Positions 1 through 11,528 of a stretch of 48,801 bases of DNA are shown in pieces. The first letter of the stretch is position 1. Each line of letters begins with the position of its first letter. The notes below the pieces were generated by a model. That model saw nothing but the letters and a program-made list of their open reading frames with translations, did no database searches and had not been told where the DNA came from. The translations under genes were made by a program, and so were the position numbers. The DNA lies in NCBI RefSeq assembly GCF_003046625.1, contig NZ_QAAD01000025.1, positions 1 through 48,801 on the forward strand. The letters run 5' to 3'. Source of the stretch: Mangrovibacterium marinum. Its GTDB lineage: Bacteria > Bacteroidota > Bacteroidia > Bacteroidales > Prolixibacteraceae.

Positions 1-230
1 TGCAGCACGGTTACTCCGGGAAACACCCACATGGTGGTGCTGACCATGTAGTAGGTATCATCAACCCGAATGACATCGGGATCGGGAAAATCGGCGGGAA
101 TAACCGGATTGGTGTAAGTGCCGTCGCCATTGTCGCTGTATAACTTTTGGGCGTTTACACGGGGCGACAAAACGATTGACGAAACAAGCAATGCAAAAAA
201 ATGCAGAAGCAATTTACTTTTAACTTTCAT
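1..230 (-). CDS. GH43 family glycoside hydrolase, N-terminal part (cut by window edge)
   Basis: The first ~76 residues are visible and the rest lies beyond the left edge. The ATG is at 230-228 and is followed by a Sec signal peptide ending near VNAQK. The mature protein then shows NPVIPADFPDPDVIRV followed by DDTYYMVSTTMW. This is the first blade of a GH43 five-bladed beta-propeller, and the second Asp of the DFPDPD stretch is the expected general base. GH43 enzymes release arabinose, xylose or galactose from plant polysaccharides. It is similar in style to the GH43 encoded at 4037-5632, and it is the last gene of the enzyme operon visible here. The subfamily cannot be set from so short a piece. 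Confidence 0.85.
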   Translation of the reverse strand, partial: MKVKSKLLLHFFALLVSSIVLSPRVNAQKLYSDNGDGTYTNPVIPADFPDPDVIRVDDTYYMVSTTMWVFPGVTVL

Positions 231-477
231 TTTGTTTAGGTTAGAATAAAATTAAAAACAAAAGCTGACCCCGGCTACCGTAAAACCGCTTTTGCTATTC
301 CGGTTAAATTTGGAGGACGGGACGTCAAACTTGCCTTTAAAATTAGCCCAATAAACGCATTCCGTGTTTCAATTGCAGACACAGGATTTTCAATTCGGGA
401 TATTTCGGGAATATCAAGCGGTTTCAGACAAAAATCCAACCGACTTTGTCAAATCCGATGCAAATCTATTCTCGGAT

Positions 478-2427
478 TCAGTTGACGACGACCATCCCGC
501 CGTTACTGGGGATTACGAATTCCAGCTCCTGCTTTTTATTCAATTGAACGGTAGAAACGCTCCCCTGTAAATTTGCATCGTCAGCGAATAGAGTCAACAT
601 CTCTCCTTTCTCCAGCATCGGAAGCTGAACCTTTAATCTCAGTGCTTCAGGTTGAGCATTAATACCAGCAATATACCATTTGTTACCGTGCCGACGTGCC
701 AACAACACGTATTTGCCCGGGTAGCCATCAATATATTTTACTTCGTCCCAGGTTGTGGGAACTTGTTTCATAAAATCGATCGCCCAGGCCGGAGCATCGG
801 TCAAATTGTTTGGCGCTAATGCAAAATGTTGCACTGCACTCTGAAATAACACAGCCGTTGCCAGCGCATACACATCCGAAGTTACCCGCCGGCTTCCCTT
901 ATTAGGTGTATTGTCGGCGTTGTAAAACTCATTCAGGGCGCTTCCTCCAAAATCCATACTACCGACGGTATTCCGAATAAAAGGGTGAATACAAGCATTA
1001 AAGGCTTCCTGATCGCAGCTTCCCTGACCAAAGTGAAGGTTCTCACTTGCCAGCACCGCTTCGCTCGACGCATAATTTGGATACATGCGCTCCCATCCGC
1101 GAGGCAAGGTGCAACCGTGAAAAATAACCATAATCCCAAAATCGTTGGCATCGGTCAAAATATCTTCATACAGCTTCATGGTTTCCTGTTTATCGCCGCC
1201 AAAGAAATCCACTTTAATCCCTTTTATGCCTATGCTTTTCATCCAGGCCATTTCCTGACGACGGACATTTGCTCTGTTCATCAGTCCGCGTGGTCCCTGC
1301 GGCGCATCGTTCCAGTAGCCATTCGAATTGTACCACAAATACAAGCCAACACCTTTTGTTGTGCCGTATTCAGCCAATTCTGCTATTTTATCGCGACCAA
1401 TTTGGGTATCCCAAAGCGCATCAATCAAGATGGTGTTCCAGCCCATGGCTGCACTAAAGTCGATGTATTCTTTTTGAACAGGGAAGGTCGTGTTATTATC
1501 CATTTTGATAATCCAACTCCACGCCCCTTTCGTGTATTGATATTGTTGGGATGGCTCATATTTCGGATTCACAACATCGAAGGGGATCGTTGTTTCCACA
1601 ATCGGAGCTAAGGTTTCGCCAAGGGTAATTGTCCGCCAAGGCGTTTCGCCCGGAAGTTCGATACCCGGCTCCGCTGTTCCGATACCGTTATTTTCGCCTT
1701 GCTGCGGAAACCCAACAGTATACAATCCGCCATCATGCCCTATCAAACGGCTTGCGCAATAGCGGCTGTCAACGCCTGTTTCTGAAATTAATACCCAACC
1801 GTTTTCATTCACTTTAAACAAACAGGGAAAGGTGTAGCCATTTCCATGGCCGTTTTGCCCGATAGCCCCATCCAGCTGGTAAGGCTCTTCGTAACTTGGC
1901 TTGGTTCGGGCATAACCGACCATCGGGGCACTCTGTGGGCACAAAAAAGTAGTCGTTCCTTCGGGAAATGCAAAACCTGTTGCCTCTTCATTAACAACGC
2001 AAGCAAGTCTGTCTTTCTGCGGATATATTTTGTATTTGAAAGCCACATCATTATTCCCCACCCTGAAAACAACATCGAAAGCAGGCTTTCCATCTTTCTG
2101 AAACGAAAACACGGCCTCGTTAGCCTTATAATGAACGGTGCTTGTTTTGATATTCGGGAGTTCATAGGCTCCGCTAATTTCGCTTCGCTTGACATCATCA
2201 AGTAAAGTGATATGGGTTGAAAAATCGCCCACATTGGTTCTCATTCCAAGCGGTGATGATTCCAGAAAGCTTTGCCCGTTTAACGAAATGCTGTAGGCCG
2301 GTTCTCCACCGTCACAGAAGACATGCACTATCAAATTTCCATCGGGGCTGATAACTTCTTGCTTTTCGGCTTTGGCCACCACCACGATGAAGACTGTAAA
2401 AAAAAGTATTAAGATTAGGTTTTTCAT
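478..2427 (-). CDS. GH97 alpha-glycosidase, retaining (alpha-galactosidase-like)
   Basis: This 649-residue protein has a Sec signal (residues 1-20). It then has the three parts usual for GH97: an N-terminal beta-sandwich (about 25-280), a TIM barrel (about 290-560) and a small C-terminal beta domain. The motif IKVDFFGGDKQ puts an Asp (D407) where retaining GH97 enzymes carry their nucleophile. Inverting SusB-type members lack it. The segment NYASSEAVLASEN (about 451-463) should supply the acid/base Glu, probably E462 by offset from the characterised retaining enzyme. Retaining members known to me are alpha-galactosidases, so removal of terminal alpha-galactose is the likely role. It is probably periplasmic. 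It starts 23 bp beyond the end of the upstream esterase, consistent with one operon. Confidence 0.93.
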   Translation of the reverse strand: MKNLILILFFTVFIVVVAKAEKQEVISPDGNLIVHVFCDGGEPAYSISLNGQSFLESSPLGMRTNVGDFSTHITLLDDVKRSEISGAYELPNIKTSTVHYKANEAVFSFQKDGKPAFDVVFRVGNNDVAFKYKIYPQKDRLACVVNEEATGFAFPEGTTTFLCPQSAPMVGYARTKPSYEEPYQLDGAIGQNGHGNGYTFPCLFKVNENGWVLISETGVDSRYCASRLIGHDGGLYTVGFPQQGENNGIGTAEPGIELPGETPWRTITLGETLAPIVETTIPFDVVNPKYEPSQQYQYTKGAWSWIIKMDNNTTFPVQKEYIDFSAAMGWNTILIDALWDTQIGRDKIAELAEYGTTKGVGLYLWYNSNGYWNDAPQGPRGLMNRANVRRQEMAWMKSIGIKGIKVDFFGGDKQETMKLYEDILTDANDFGIMVIFHGCTLPRGWERMYPNYASSEAVLASENLHFGQGSCDQEAFNACIHPFIRNTVGSMDFGGSALNEFYNADNTPNKGSRRVTSDVYALATAVLFQSAVQHFALAPNNLTDAPAWAIDFMKQVPTTWDEVKYIDGYPGKYVLLARRHGNKWYIAGINAQPEALRLKVQLPMLEKGEMLTLFADDANLQGSVSTVQLNKKQELEFVIPSNGGMVVVN

Positions 2428-2450
2428 TTTGAATCGTATTTTATCATGAG

Positions 2451-4016
2451 TTATTCAGCCCAATCGGCACCTTCCGGAGTTCTGCGCCAGCTGAAATAAC
2501 GATCTAGAACTTTTAATGACTCCGAACTTGGAACCGGCCCTATATGTGGCGTCGGCCCCAGGTACATCAGCTGCGGGTTTTCGGCACTGAAGGCTGGCCA
2601 TTCCGGGACACCTTCGCCATTTGGATCGCCGTATTTGGCGAAGTTTGTCCAGTAGGTCCCCATGGCCTCCGAGATTTCCAAATCAGACTCCGAAGTTTGC
2701 GGGTTCGAAGGATCGAGATGCTGGAAAACGTAAACCACATCCTGCCCGTGAGGAGAACCATAACCAAACATCGGCGAATCTTCCGGGTAATCGGGATGCT
2801 GATCGAAATAGTAATAGAAAACCTTCGACTTTCCGGTTTCTGCTTGAAGACGTGCCCAACTCCAGGTATGCCAACCGAAAGCAGCATCCCGCATTAAGTC
2901 GCGTGCAGTTTTCGGCACTGAGCTTTCTCCAACCGGATAAGCAGCAATTAACGAATCGGCAAATTTGCCGTACCGCCTTTTAACCCCTGAAATGTACTCC
3001 GCTGGTGTTCTTTCCCTTGAGAAACTGGCCCCTTCGTCAGAATTATAGCCAATCAAGACAGGCACATCATTATATTTACCGGCTTCATACAATTTATGCT
3101 GGTCATCAGGAATAACATATCCATCTACAATTGGCCAGCCACCCGGCATCGTCCATCCTGCAGGAATCAGTTGGTCTGCATCCAGTTTTCGCAGCTCCTC
3201 AATCGACGACGCTCCGTGTTGTTGTGCATATACTTCACCGTCGAGCTCTGCCTGTCTCAAAGTCTTCATATTCTCGCCCGGATATGTGGTTGGGCGGGTT
3301 GGACCAAATGAACCACCGCTCTGTGAAATTGCCCCGGCAAACAAGCCTTTTGCCAAAGGTGATGCACATAACATGCTCACCGAAATTCCACCAGCCGACT
3401 CACCGAAGATGGTTACTCTCTGCGGATCACCGCCAAACTGACCGATATTGTTTTGTACCCACTTCAGCCCGGCAATCTGGTCGAGCAGCCCATAATTACC
3501 GGAAACGTGCTCCGGACTTTCCGCACTCAGCTCCGGATGAGCTAAAAACCCAAGCTGACCAACGCGATACGCAATACTCACTAAAACAACGCCTTTTTTT
3601 GCCAGCTTAGCCCCGTTGTAAACCGGCTCGGAAGTTGAGCCAAAGCTGAATCCCCCGCCATAAATCCAAGCCAGTACGGGAAGCTTTTCAGTGGTTGATT
3701 TTGCAGGCGTCCAAATATTCAGGTATAGACAATCTTCACTTTTCCCCGATGGTGGGTTGCCGGCCTGCATTGGCGCGGAAGCAAATTCGGTTGTTTGTTT
3801 TATTCCCTCCCAATTTTGAACAGGCTGCGGAGCCTTCCAGCGAAGATCACCGATGGGAGGCGCTGCAAAGGGAATGCCTTTGAAAACGAGCAAGCTGTCT
3901 TCCCGGGTTCCCTGAATCGTTCCTCCTTCTACCTCGACAATTGTCTGTTCTTTAGGGGTACAAAAAGTCATCGAGAACAACAGCAACAAAGTGCCGAAGT
4001 AAGTTATTTGTTTCAT
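2451..4016 (-). CDS. Type-B carboxylesterase (lipoprotein-like)
   Basis: This 521-residue alpha/beta hydrolase belongs to the carboxylesterase type B family. Residues 1-19 form a signal with a possible lipobox (SMTFC), so it may be membrane-anchored. Visible motifs are the oxyanion segment IYGGGFSFG (about 118-126), the nucleophile elbow GESAGG with Ser207, an acidic residue in NSDEGASFSRE and the catalytic His in GSPHGQDVVYVF. Family members hydrolyse carboxylic esters. Within a pectin/hemicellulose locus, removal of acyl groups from the glycan is plausible, but the exact ester is unknown. It sits 20 bp downstream of the GH43 gene and directly before GH97. Confidence 0.9.
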   Translation of the reverse strand: MKQITYFGTLLLLFSMTFCTPKEQTIVEVEGGTIQGTREDSLLVFKGIPFAAPPIGDLRWKAPQPVQNWEGIKQTTEFASAPMQAGNPPSGKSEDCLYLNIWTPAKSTTEKLPVLAWIYGGGFSFGSTSEPVYNGAKLAKKGVVLVSIAYRVGQLGFLAHPELSAESPEHVSGNYGLLDQIAGLKWVQNNIGQFGGDPQRVTIFGESAGGISVSMLCASPLAKGLFAGAISQSGGSFGPTRPTTYPGENMKTLRQAELDGEVYAQQHGASSIEELRKLDADQLIPAGWTMPGGWPIVDGYVIPDDQHKLYEAGKYNDVPVLIGYNSDEGASFSRERTPAEYISGVKRRYGKFADSLIAAYPVGESSVPKTARDLMRDAAFGWHTWSWARLQAETGKSKVFYYYFDQHPDYPEDSPMFGYGSPHGQDVVYVFQHLDPSNPQTSESDLEISEAMGTYWTNFAKYGDPNGEGVPEWPAFSAENPQLMYLGPTPHIGPVPSSESLKVLDRYFSWRRTPEGADWAE

Positions 4017-4036
4017 ATTTTAGGTGCTTTTTGTTT

Positions 4037-5632
4037 TTATTCGTTGTTTGAATCGTTATTGTCTTCATTAACAAGCTGATCGCTCATGTGGAAATAGTCA
4101 AAATCGACAAAGCCTCCTGGATTTTTCGTTGAATAATTGAACAGCCCAAAGCGATAGCCCATAAAGTGCGGCAGGGTATATTCCATTTTCAACTGTTCAC
4201 CGATCTTCGTCCAGTTCTTCCCATCGAGGCTGTAATAAAAATTGGCCATATCTTTGCGATCGATGAAATTGCAGTCCGCTTTTAAGAACACGGTTTGTTG
4301 GGTCAAAGGCATCCGTTCAATTTCGACAGGACTTTCGGTTTGGGCACTAACCATCACCAAATATTTCAATCCATCTTCCGACTTCACGCCTACCTGCCCG
4401 TACTTCTTCTGCAACAAGGCCAGACCGGCAAAATCACCGTCTTTCATATTTGATATATCAATAGATGTTGAACCGGAGCAAACCGGGCCAATGGTCCGTT
4501 GTGTCAACGTATTTCGGGCTTGTAGGAAATCGCCGTCAAGCCTTCCTGTTTTTAGTCTCAAATAACCTTTTCGCTCACGAACGGACCATAGTTCGTTTAC
4601 CGGATTGTGATTCCACTGCCAAACCAGTGGCAGATCTGGATCATTCTTTTTGCGGGTAAATTCATCGGAGTTTACAATTCCGGGAATCAAACCTTTGCTT
4701 GCCGGTAAATCCAGTTCATCGGGAACTTTTCCATCAACCCCCAACAGGGGCCAGCCATCTTCCCAGGTCACCGGAACCAGGTACGGAATCCGTCCAACCG
4801 CTCCGTTGTCGCGAAATAAATATGAAAACCATCGGCCATCGGGAGTATCGATTAAACCACCCTGAGCAACACCTTTATCTTGAAGTGCAATGCGGCCTTC
4901 CCAGGGACCGTCCAAACTTTGCGCACGATGAACAACAACCGTACGCATACCACCACGCGGCCATGTAATATTAAACAGGTAATAGCTGCCGTTAATTTTG
5001 AAAAGCTGTGATCCTTCGGCTCCCAAACCAATATTGGGACCAGCAGGAGCACTGGCATTCTCAATTAAGACCCGTTCGGAACCTTCTCTTAATCCGGAAA
5101 AATCAGCTTCCAGCTCAGCAATCATTAACTTGCCATTTCCCCAAATGATGAACACGCGCCCATCATCGTCGAAAAAGAACGTATGATCATGCAGGCTCGC
5201 ATCGATTGTCGTGAGCATCCATGGCCCCTTTTCAATGTCCTTGGTTGAATAAATGTACGTTTTATGAGTTGTCCCTGAAAATGTTGAAACATAATAAACG
5301 CCGTTTTGGTACCTCAAACAACTGGCCCACGAACCCCGACCATACTCATTCTGCAGATTGTCCAGCTTTGTGGCGTCAACATCAGCCAGGGTTGGATAGA
5401 CATAATTCACCAATTGCCAGTTTACCAGATCTTTCGATTTCATAATCGGCACGCCGGGATTCATGTGCATCGTCGTGCTACTCATATAGTAGGTTTCGCC
5501 GACCCTGATCATCGATAAATCGGGGACATCGGCATAAATAATCGGATTTGTGGCACCTTGTGCCTGACTGGGAATTGAACAAGAAATGTTCAACACCAGA
5601 AACGCTGCAACAACCCAAAAAGAATATTTCAT
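4037..5632 (-). CDS. GH43 (subfamily 12-like) arabinofuranosidase/xylosidase with C-terminal beta-sandwich
   Basis: This 531-residue protein starts with a signal peptide (about 1-25; VLNISC at 14-19 could be a lipobox). The GH43 propeller covers about 28-320. The expected catalytic triad is D38 in YADVPDLS, D149 in SLHDHTFFF and E206 in LGAEGSQL. Residues about 335-525 form the concanavalin-like beta-sandwich (DUF1349/GH43_C2 type) found in two-domain GH43 enzymes. The motif YYMSSTTMHMNPGVPIMKS resembles subfamily GH43_12, whose known members are alpha-L-arabinofuranosidases. Arabinose side-chain removal is therefore the best guess. It lies 55 bp downstream of the DUF3237 gene. Confidence 0.92.
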   Translation of the reverse strand: MKYSFWVVAAFLVLNISCSIPSQAQGATNPIIYADVPDLSMIRVGETYYMSSTTMHMNPGVPIMKSKDLVNWQLVNYVYPTLADVDATKLDNLQNEYGRGSWASCLRYQNGVYYVSTFSGTTHKTYIYSTKDIEKGPWMLTTIDASLHDHTFFFDDDGRVFIIWGNGKLMIAELEADFSGLREGSERVLIENASAPAGPNIGLGAEGSQLFKINGSYYLFNITWPRGGMRTVVVHRAQSLDGPWEGRIALQDKGVAQGGLIDTPDGRWFSYLFRDNGAVGRIPYLVPVTWEDGWPLLGVDGKVPDELDLPASKGLIPGIVNSDEFTRKKNDPDLPLVWQWNHNPVNELWSVRERKGYLRLKTGRLDGDFLQARNTLTQRTIGPVCSGSTSIDISNMKDGDFAGLALLQKKYGQVGVKSEDGLKYLVMVSAQTESPVEIERMPLTQQTVFLKADCNFIDRKDMANFYYSLDGKNWTKIGEQLKMEYTLPHFMGYRFGLFNYSTKNPGGFVDFDYFHMSDQLVNEDNNDSNNE

Positions 5633-5687
5633 ATACTCCGTGTTTTAACTTTAATAATTTCCAATACACCAAACTTAGCAACATTAA

Positions 5688-6227
5688 TTACAAAACCCGA
5701 TACACTCCAATAATCACATAAGGGTCTTCACTCGCTTCTAAAACGGGAATCTCGAGTGTTCCTAAAAATATGGAATGGTTCAGGTAGTCGTATGGGCTTC
5801 CGGCAGGAGCCTCGACATCGACAACAGACTTTACATAAACGAGGCCACCTTCTTCACTGACCAAAGTATGCATCAATGCCTGATTTCGGATTTGAATAAC
5901 AAATCCATCATCGGTTTTGAGAAGATAGCGTGCATCCAGCTCAGTATCACCATCGGGGCGAACCAACTGCCAATCGTCACCACCCGGTAGAACTTCGCCC
6001 TTAATTTTGGGCCCACTGAACGTGCCGCCGGTAACGGGAACCACACGCCGTATTCCCCGTTTACTTTCACCAACAACGAGCATCGTACCAACCTTCACTT
6101 TTGCCTTCCACGTCAGTTCGGTCTTGAAATTCTGATAAATACTTTTTTCACTCTCCAGATCCTTATTCTGAGAAAAAACTTTCCCCGCGACGAAAACAAG
6201 CAAGAGAATTACAAACGCTCTTAACAT
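5688..6227 (-). CDS. Secreted DUF3237 family protein
   Basis: This protein of about 179 residues starts at the ATG at 6227-6225, chosen because it puts the signal peptide (MLRAFVILLLVFVAGKVFSQ) at the very N-terminus. An ATG at 6254 would add nine residues. The mature part matches the DUF3237 (UPF0311) beta-barrel fold, with VTGGTFSGPKIKGEVLPGG, a following DGDTELDARYLL stretch and GFVIQIRNQALM. The family has no settled biochemical role that I know. A secreted copy between two GH43 genes suggests an accessory role in glycan handling, such as sugar binding or isomer conversion, but nothing in the sequence proves it. Confidence 0.85.
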   Translation of the reverse strand: MLRAFVILLLVFVAGKVFSQNKDLESEKSIYQNFKTELTWKAKVKVGTMLVVGESKRGIRRVVPVTGGTFSGPKIKGEVLPGGDDWQLVRPDGDTELDARYLLKTDDGFVIQIRNQALMHTLVSEEGGLVYVKSVVDVEAPAGSPYDYLNHSIFLGTLEIPVLEASEDPYVIIGVYRVL

Positions 6228-6323
6228 GCCCGGGCGAAATGTTATATCCACCATACTATAATCCTTTAATCATTAACGACATCCCCATTAAAAGTCACAG
6301 GGATGACAATTTCCGAGGGTTTC

Positions 6324-7703
6324 TTATTCAAATTTCCACCAATCAAAATTGAACAACTCGCCTTCAGCTCCTTTGAACAGCAGGCAGAGATCGTGAATAC
6401 CGGCAACTGCTTTGACTTTGCCCTTCACGGCTGACCAGTTTTGCCAACCACCCGTATTGCTCACCTTCACGATGCCCAGCAGCTCGCCATTGGGATTGTC
6501 CATTCGGATTTCAATTTGCCCACCTTGTGCCCCCGAAGCCACGCGGGCCACAAACGTTTTGGCGCCTTCTCCGAAATCGACACTGCGCAGCGTCAGGTAA
6601 TCGCCATTGTCAATGTTGGTTACATAAACACCTGATTGACTGTTACCGGCTGTCTTGAGGCCTTCGCTCCAGGCAATTGTTTCGGCTTCAACCTTTTTGA
6701 AAGGACTCAAATTAGTGACGCTTTTGATTACACCTTCTTTGGTTGGAGTGATGAGCGGAATGCGACCATCGGCCTTGTAGGTGAATTGCTCCACACTTAC
6801 CGAGCGCTTAAAGCCCTGTCCTTTCGACAGACTCTGGTCGTGATAGAAGATGTACGAATTTCCGTTGAAGTCGATGATTCCGGCATGGTTGGTAAATGCC
6901 AATTGATCAGCCCGTTTCATGATATGTCCCTGGTAAGTCCAAGGCCCCTCGGCCGTTGGAGCAGTTGAATACGAAATGTACTCGGGAACGCCTTCGGAAG
7001 CGTACACCAGGTAATACAAGCTATTGCGTTTAAAGAACCAAGGCCCTTCGGTGTAAGTGGTTCCGGGGCTACCGTCGGGGGCCGATTTCGAGCCAAAGGC
7101 TTCGGCGGTCATCTCGGTTGAAACAACTCCATTGTCGCCCACGCTTTTGTCGTACGAAACCATATCCTCGTTCAACTTCACATACCACAAAGCGGGGTTT
7201 CCCCAATACAAATAGGCTTGCCCGTTGTCGTCAATGGCAACTGTTGGGTCAATGTCTTGCCAAATATGCTTGCTGTCAACCAGTCGTTTCCCAATCGGGT
7301 CGTGGAACGGGCCGGTTGGCGAATCGGAAACCAACACCGAAATGCCTTCCCCATGAATCGGGACATACAAGTAGAACTTGCCGTTACGCTCAATACATTG
7401 GGGAGCCCAGGCACCGTTGGCTTTGTTCATCGAGCTGAAGTTTCGGAGCGAAGCCACAGCGCCGTGGTCGGTCCAGTTCACCATGTCGTCCGACGAATAG
7501 CAATGCCAGTCGTACATGGTGAAAAAGTTGTTCACCGTTGAATCTTCGTCGTGCGAAGTATACAAGTAAACCGTGCCATTGTACACCATGGGCGCCGGGT
7601 CGGCGGTAAAGGCCGTTTGAACGATGGGATTTTGAGCTTCTGCATCGATAACCGATGCGATCAGAATCCCCAATAATAATAAAGTGAACATTCGATTTTT
7701 CAT
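6324..7703 (-). CDS. GH43 arabinofuranosidase/xylosidase with C-terminal CBM6
   Basis: This 459-residue protein has a signal peptide (1-23) and a GH43 propeller (about 25-325). Likely catalytic residues are D35 in FTADPAPMV, D152 in WQDIDPTVAI and E219 in TYTEGPWFF. Residues about 335-459 form a CBM6: it begins KVEAETIAWSEG, contains GVYVTNIDNGDYLTLRSVDF and ends with the family-typical FNFDWWKFE. CBM6 modules usually bind xylan or beta-glucan ends. The architecture resembles arabinoxylan arabinofuranohydrolases, so removal of arabinose from xylan-type or arabinan chains is the likely role. It precedes DUF3237 in the operon. Confidence 0.93.
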   Translation of the reverse strand: MKNRMFTLLLLGILIASVIDAEAQNPIVQTAFTADPAPMVYNGTVYLYTSHDEDSTVNNFFTMYDWHCYSSDDMVNWTDHGAVASLRNFSSMNKANGAWAPQCIERNGKFYLYVPIHGEGISVLVSDSPTGPFHDPIGKRLVDSKHIWQDIDPTVAIDDNGQAYLYWGNPALWYVKLNEDMVSYDKSVGDNGVVSTEMTAEAFGSKSAPDGSPGTTYTEGPWFFKRNSLYYLVYASEGVPEYISYSTAPTAEGPWTYQGHIMKRADQLAFTNHAGIIDFNGNSYIFYHDQSLSKGQGFKRSVSVEQFTYKADGRIPLITPTKEGVIKSVTNLSPFKKVEAETIAWSEGLKTAGNSQSGVYVTNIDNGDYLTLRSVDFGEGAKTFVARVASGAQGGQIEIRMDNPNGELLGIVKVSNTGGWQNWSAVKGKVKAVAGIHDLCLLFKGAEGELFNFDWWKFE

Positions 7704-7903
7704 TCTGTTTTCTCTTTTTGCTAAAACAACACGACCAATAACCGCCAGCGTGCAAGCCGTGGAAAATGACCTTCCCCGCCGTCATCATTCGCCGTAGATC
7801 CTAAAATTCTACCGGAAACTAATTTTCAAAGCCTCGAAATCAGGAACAAGCCGAAGTGCAAAATATCTCTCCTTCAACTGCAGCCCTTCGACCCCGCAGC
7901 ACC

Positions 7904-9153
<1,250 letters not shown>

Positions 9154-11518
9154 TTATTTTTCCCTGATTTTAATCTGATCAACAAACACCCCTTCGTCCA
9201 AAGCCGTTATTTTAATCGAATGTTGCCATGATGATGTCGGCAGGTGCGTCGTATTACGAATGGCTTGATTACGCAGCACATTTAGTTTCCATTCCTCGCT
9301 GCGCCCTTTTGTGGTATAGTCAACGACCTGGCCCGGTTCTCCATCTATGGCTATCCCATATCTGATTTTGTCTCCGGCGACAGGATGATTCGGCGCTAAA
9401 TTAACCTCAACAGCCAAAGAATCTGAAGTTTGTGACTCAAATTTATAAATCACACTACTCCCCTTCGCCAACTGGATTGCGCCGCGTTGATAGCCAAGTC
9501 CGTGTGCGATTGGTTGACTTCCGGTGAAAGAAGCATAATCGTTTCCATTGAAGGCGGCCAAGGGTTTCAACTCCTCAGCCAAGGGTTCATTGGCAACCGT
9601 TTGGATAACACGCTGAAATACAGCCAAACGTCTTGGTTGGTCATCCATCATTTTATTCCACTTGCCGTCCAGCAGCGAGTTATACTTTTCAGTGAGAGCA
9701 ACGATCTCTTCGTAGGCTGCATCACTCTTACTCCAATCGGCCAGACCGTGGCGGGCTAACTGTCCATACAAATGTTTAAAGTTCATTTCGGCTGCTGCCA
9801 GTACCGGATATTCTATAAGTTCGAACCAGGATGCTTGCTTTTCCAGTGGGATGTTCGCAGCCAAGTGTTTCACCCGATCCGAAATCTGCTGATAGTTACG
9901 AATACGGTTTTCGATGTCTTGCTTACTCCAGGGCAAATCCGAAACAACTTTATAGCCGGGATCGCGTTCTTCGGTGCGGGTATTCCCCATGAATTCCGGT
10001 TTCCGAATGTAAGCCAGGCGATAATATTCATTCATCACCTGAAGCAGGTCATCCGCATTTTCGCGACCAAATTCGCGGGCTAACCAGTCCCAAAGATGCT
10101 TGTCCAGTCCTTCTTTGTTATTTTGAATCGAATCGATACTCCAGGCCATATCCATAAATAGCTCGGTAAGGTACTCGGCCGGTTTGATGTCGCCAACATT
10201 CAGAATCCACATATCGCGGGCACCCTTGTCCCAGGCCATTTTCATTTGTGTATAAAGCTGCGCCGGGTGATTGGTGGCTAACCACAAATAGTCGTGTGGA
10301 CGTCCCCAGTATGAGATGTGATAATACACTCCATTGCCGCCTTTTCGGGCACTTTCAGCACTGTCCGGGTAATGACGGATATAGCCGTAATTGTCATCCG
10401 TCCACATCAGGGTTACATCTTCAGGAACTTCGAGCCCCAGGTTGTAAGCATACAATACCTCTTTGTAGGGAATAAAAACCTGCGAAACCTTTTCTACATC
10501 CGGATTCACATATTTGGCAATCATATCCCGTTGATCTTTAAAAATTTTAGCAATAGCATCACGCTGCTCCCGAATGGATTTTGCGCCTTGCATACGGCCA
10601 TCATGTTCGCCCCTGATGCCAAGGGTGTAAATGTTATCGGAGTTTGAAAGACTCGATACTCGTTCTTCCCAAAACTTTAATACATTCTCGCGATTATTCA
10701 CATAATCATATTTGCCTTCACCTCTTCTTCGCCATTCATAGTTGGCATTGCATGCCATAGGTTCGCAATGTGATGTACCAATGTAAATACCGTATTTATC
10801 GGCCATTTCTTTATTGCCAGGTGTCAGATAAAAAGCCTCTGAGCATTTGTGCATGGCCGGCCACAGTGTGTTTGCGCGCAAACGCAGCAATAGTTCAAAG
10901 ATGCGGGCATGGGTTTTGGGACCAATCTGTCCGTCAACATCCGACGCTTCATAATTTTGGCTGCTCCAGGGCATCAGCCCCCAATCTTCGTCGTTCAGGA
11001 AAATACCTCGGCGGGCAACCGACGGGTATTGAATATCCCGGTAGCCATTTTTCAGGGTAAATGATTCTTTTTCGGACACGGGTGAATCGGCCCACCAAAC
11101 CCATGGGGAAACACCGATCATTCGCGACAGTTCTAACATTCCGTAGGCTGTTCCTCGTTTGTCGCTTCCCAGTACGATCAATTTATCTTCAATTACCTGA
11201 ATCAGAAACGCCTCTTCGTGTGCAGTAAGTTGAGCAATATCGTCCTCGGATACAAAGGTTTCTGCCTTTGCCCCGAAACCGATTGTGCCAAGGTAGATGA
11301 TCCCATCATCGGCCGACAGCTGCAAATCAGCATTAAAAACAGTCGCGTAGTCATGTTGAAACATTTCAAACGCGGTTTTGACAACCTGTTCTTCGTTGCT
11401 ACTCAATACAATTGCCTGTGTTTTTCCACTTCTGAAAACAACATCTGCCCTACTCCCCGAAGGATAAACAAGGGCGATTAATATTAGTAACGTGATTTCT
11501 TTTCAGTATCATAAGCAT
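9154..11518 (-). CDS. GH115 alpha-glucuronidase, signal peptide frameshifted
   Basis: The uninterrupted frame runs from the stop at 9154 back through a TTG at 11406 (750 residues) and continues in frame to about 11500. GH115 enzymes remove (4-O-methyl-)glucuronic acid from xylan or related chains. The conserved block RRGIFLNDEDWGLMPWS (about residues 128-144 from the TTG) and the later LWLATNHPAQLYTQMKMAWD are typical, and the C-terminal domain (about 630-750) is present. The frame upstream of the TTG encodes ITLLILIALVYPSGSRADV, clearly a signal peptide, but has no start codon. The ATGs at 11518 and 11512 are one base out of frame. Deleting one A from the AAAA run (11500-11503) would join them. 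The start lies 11 bp after the preceding gene. As written, export would fail. Confidence 0.85.
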
Positions 11519-11528
11519 TGTTTTTTGT

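Noticed and set aside
322-336. CAAACTTGCC as a second HTCS operator
   Set aside because: It resembles one repeat of the 29228 array but stands alone, without phased copies.
461-468. TAGATTTG on the minus strand as a promoter for the GH43 at 1-230
   Set aside because: It fits TAnnTTTG but no TTTG box lies at the usual distance upstream and no repeat array accompanies it; chance is likely.
5670-5677. TAAGTTTG on the minus strand as an internal promoter before the GH43 at 4037
   Set aside because: The nearest TTTG box is only 13 bp away rather than about 19-21, and the site lies in a short gap between co-directional genes.
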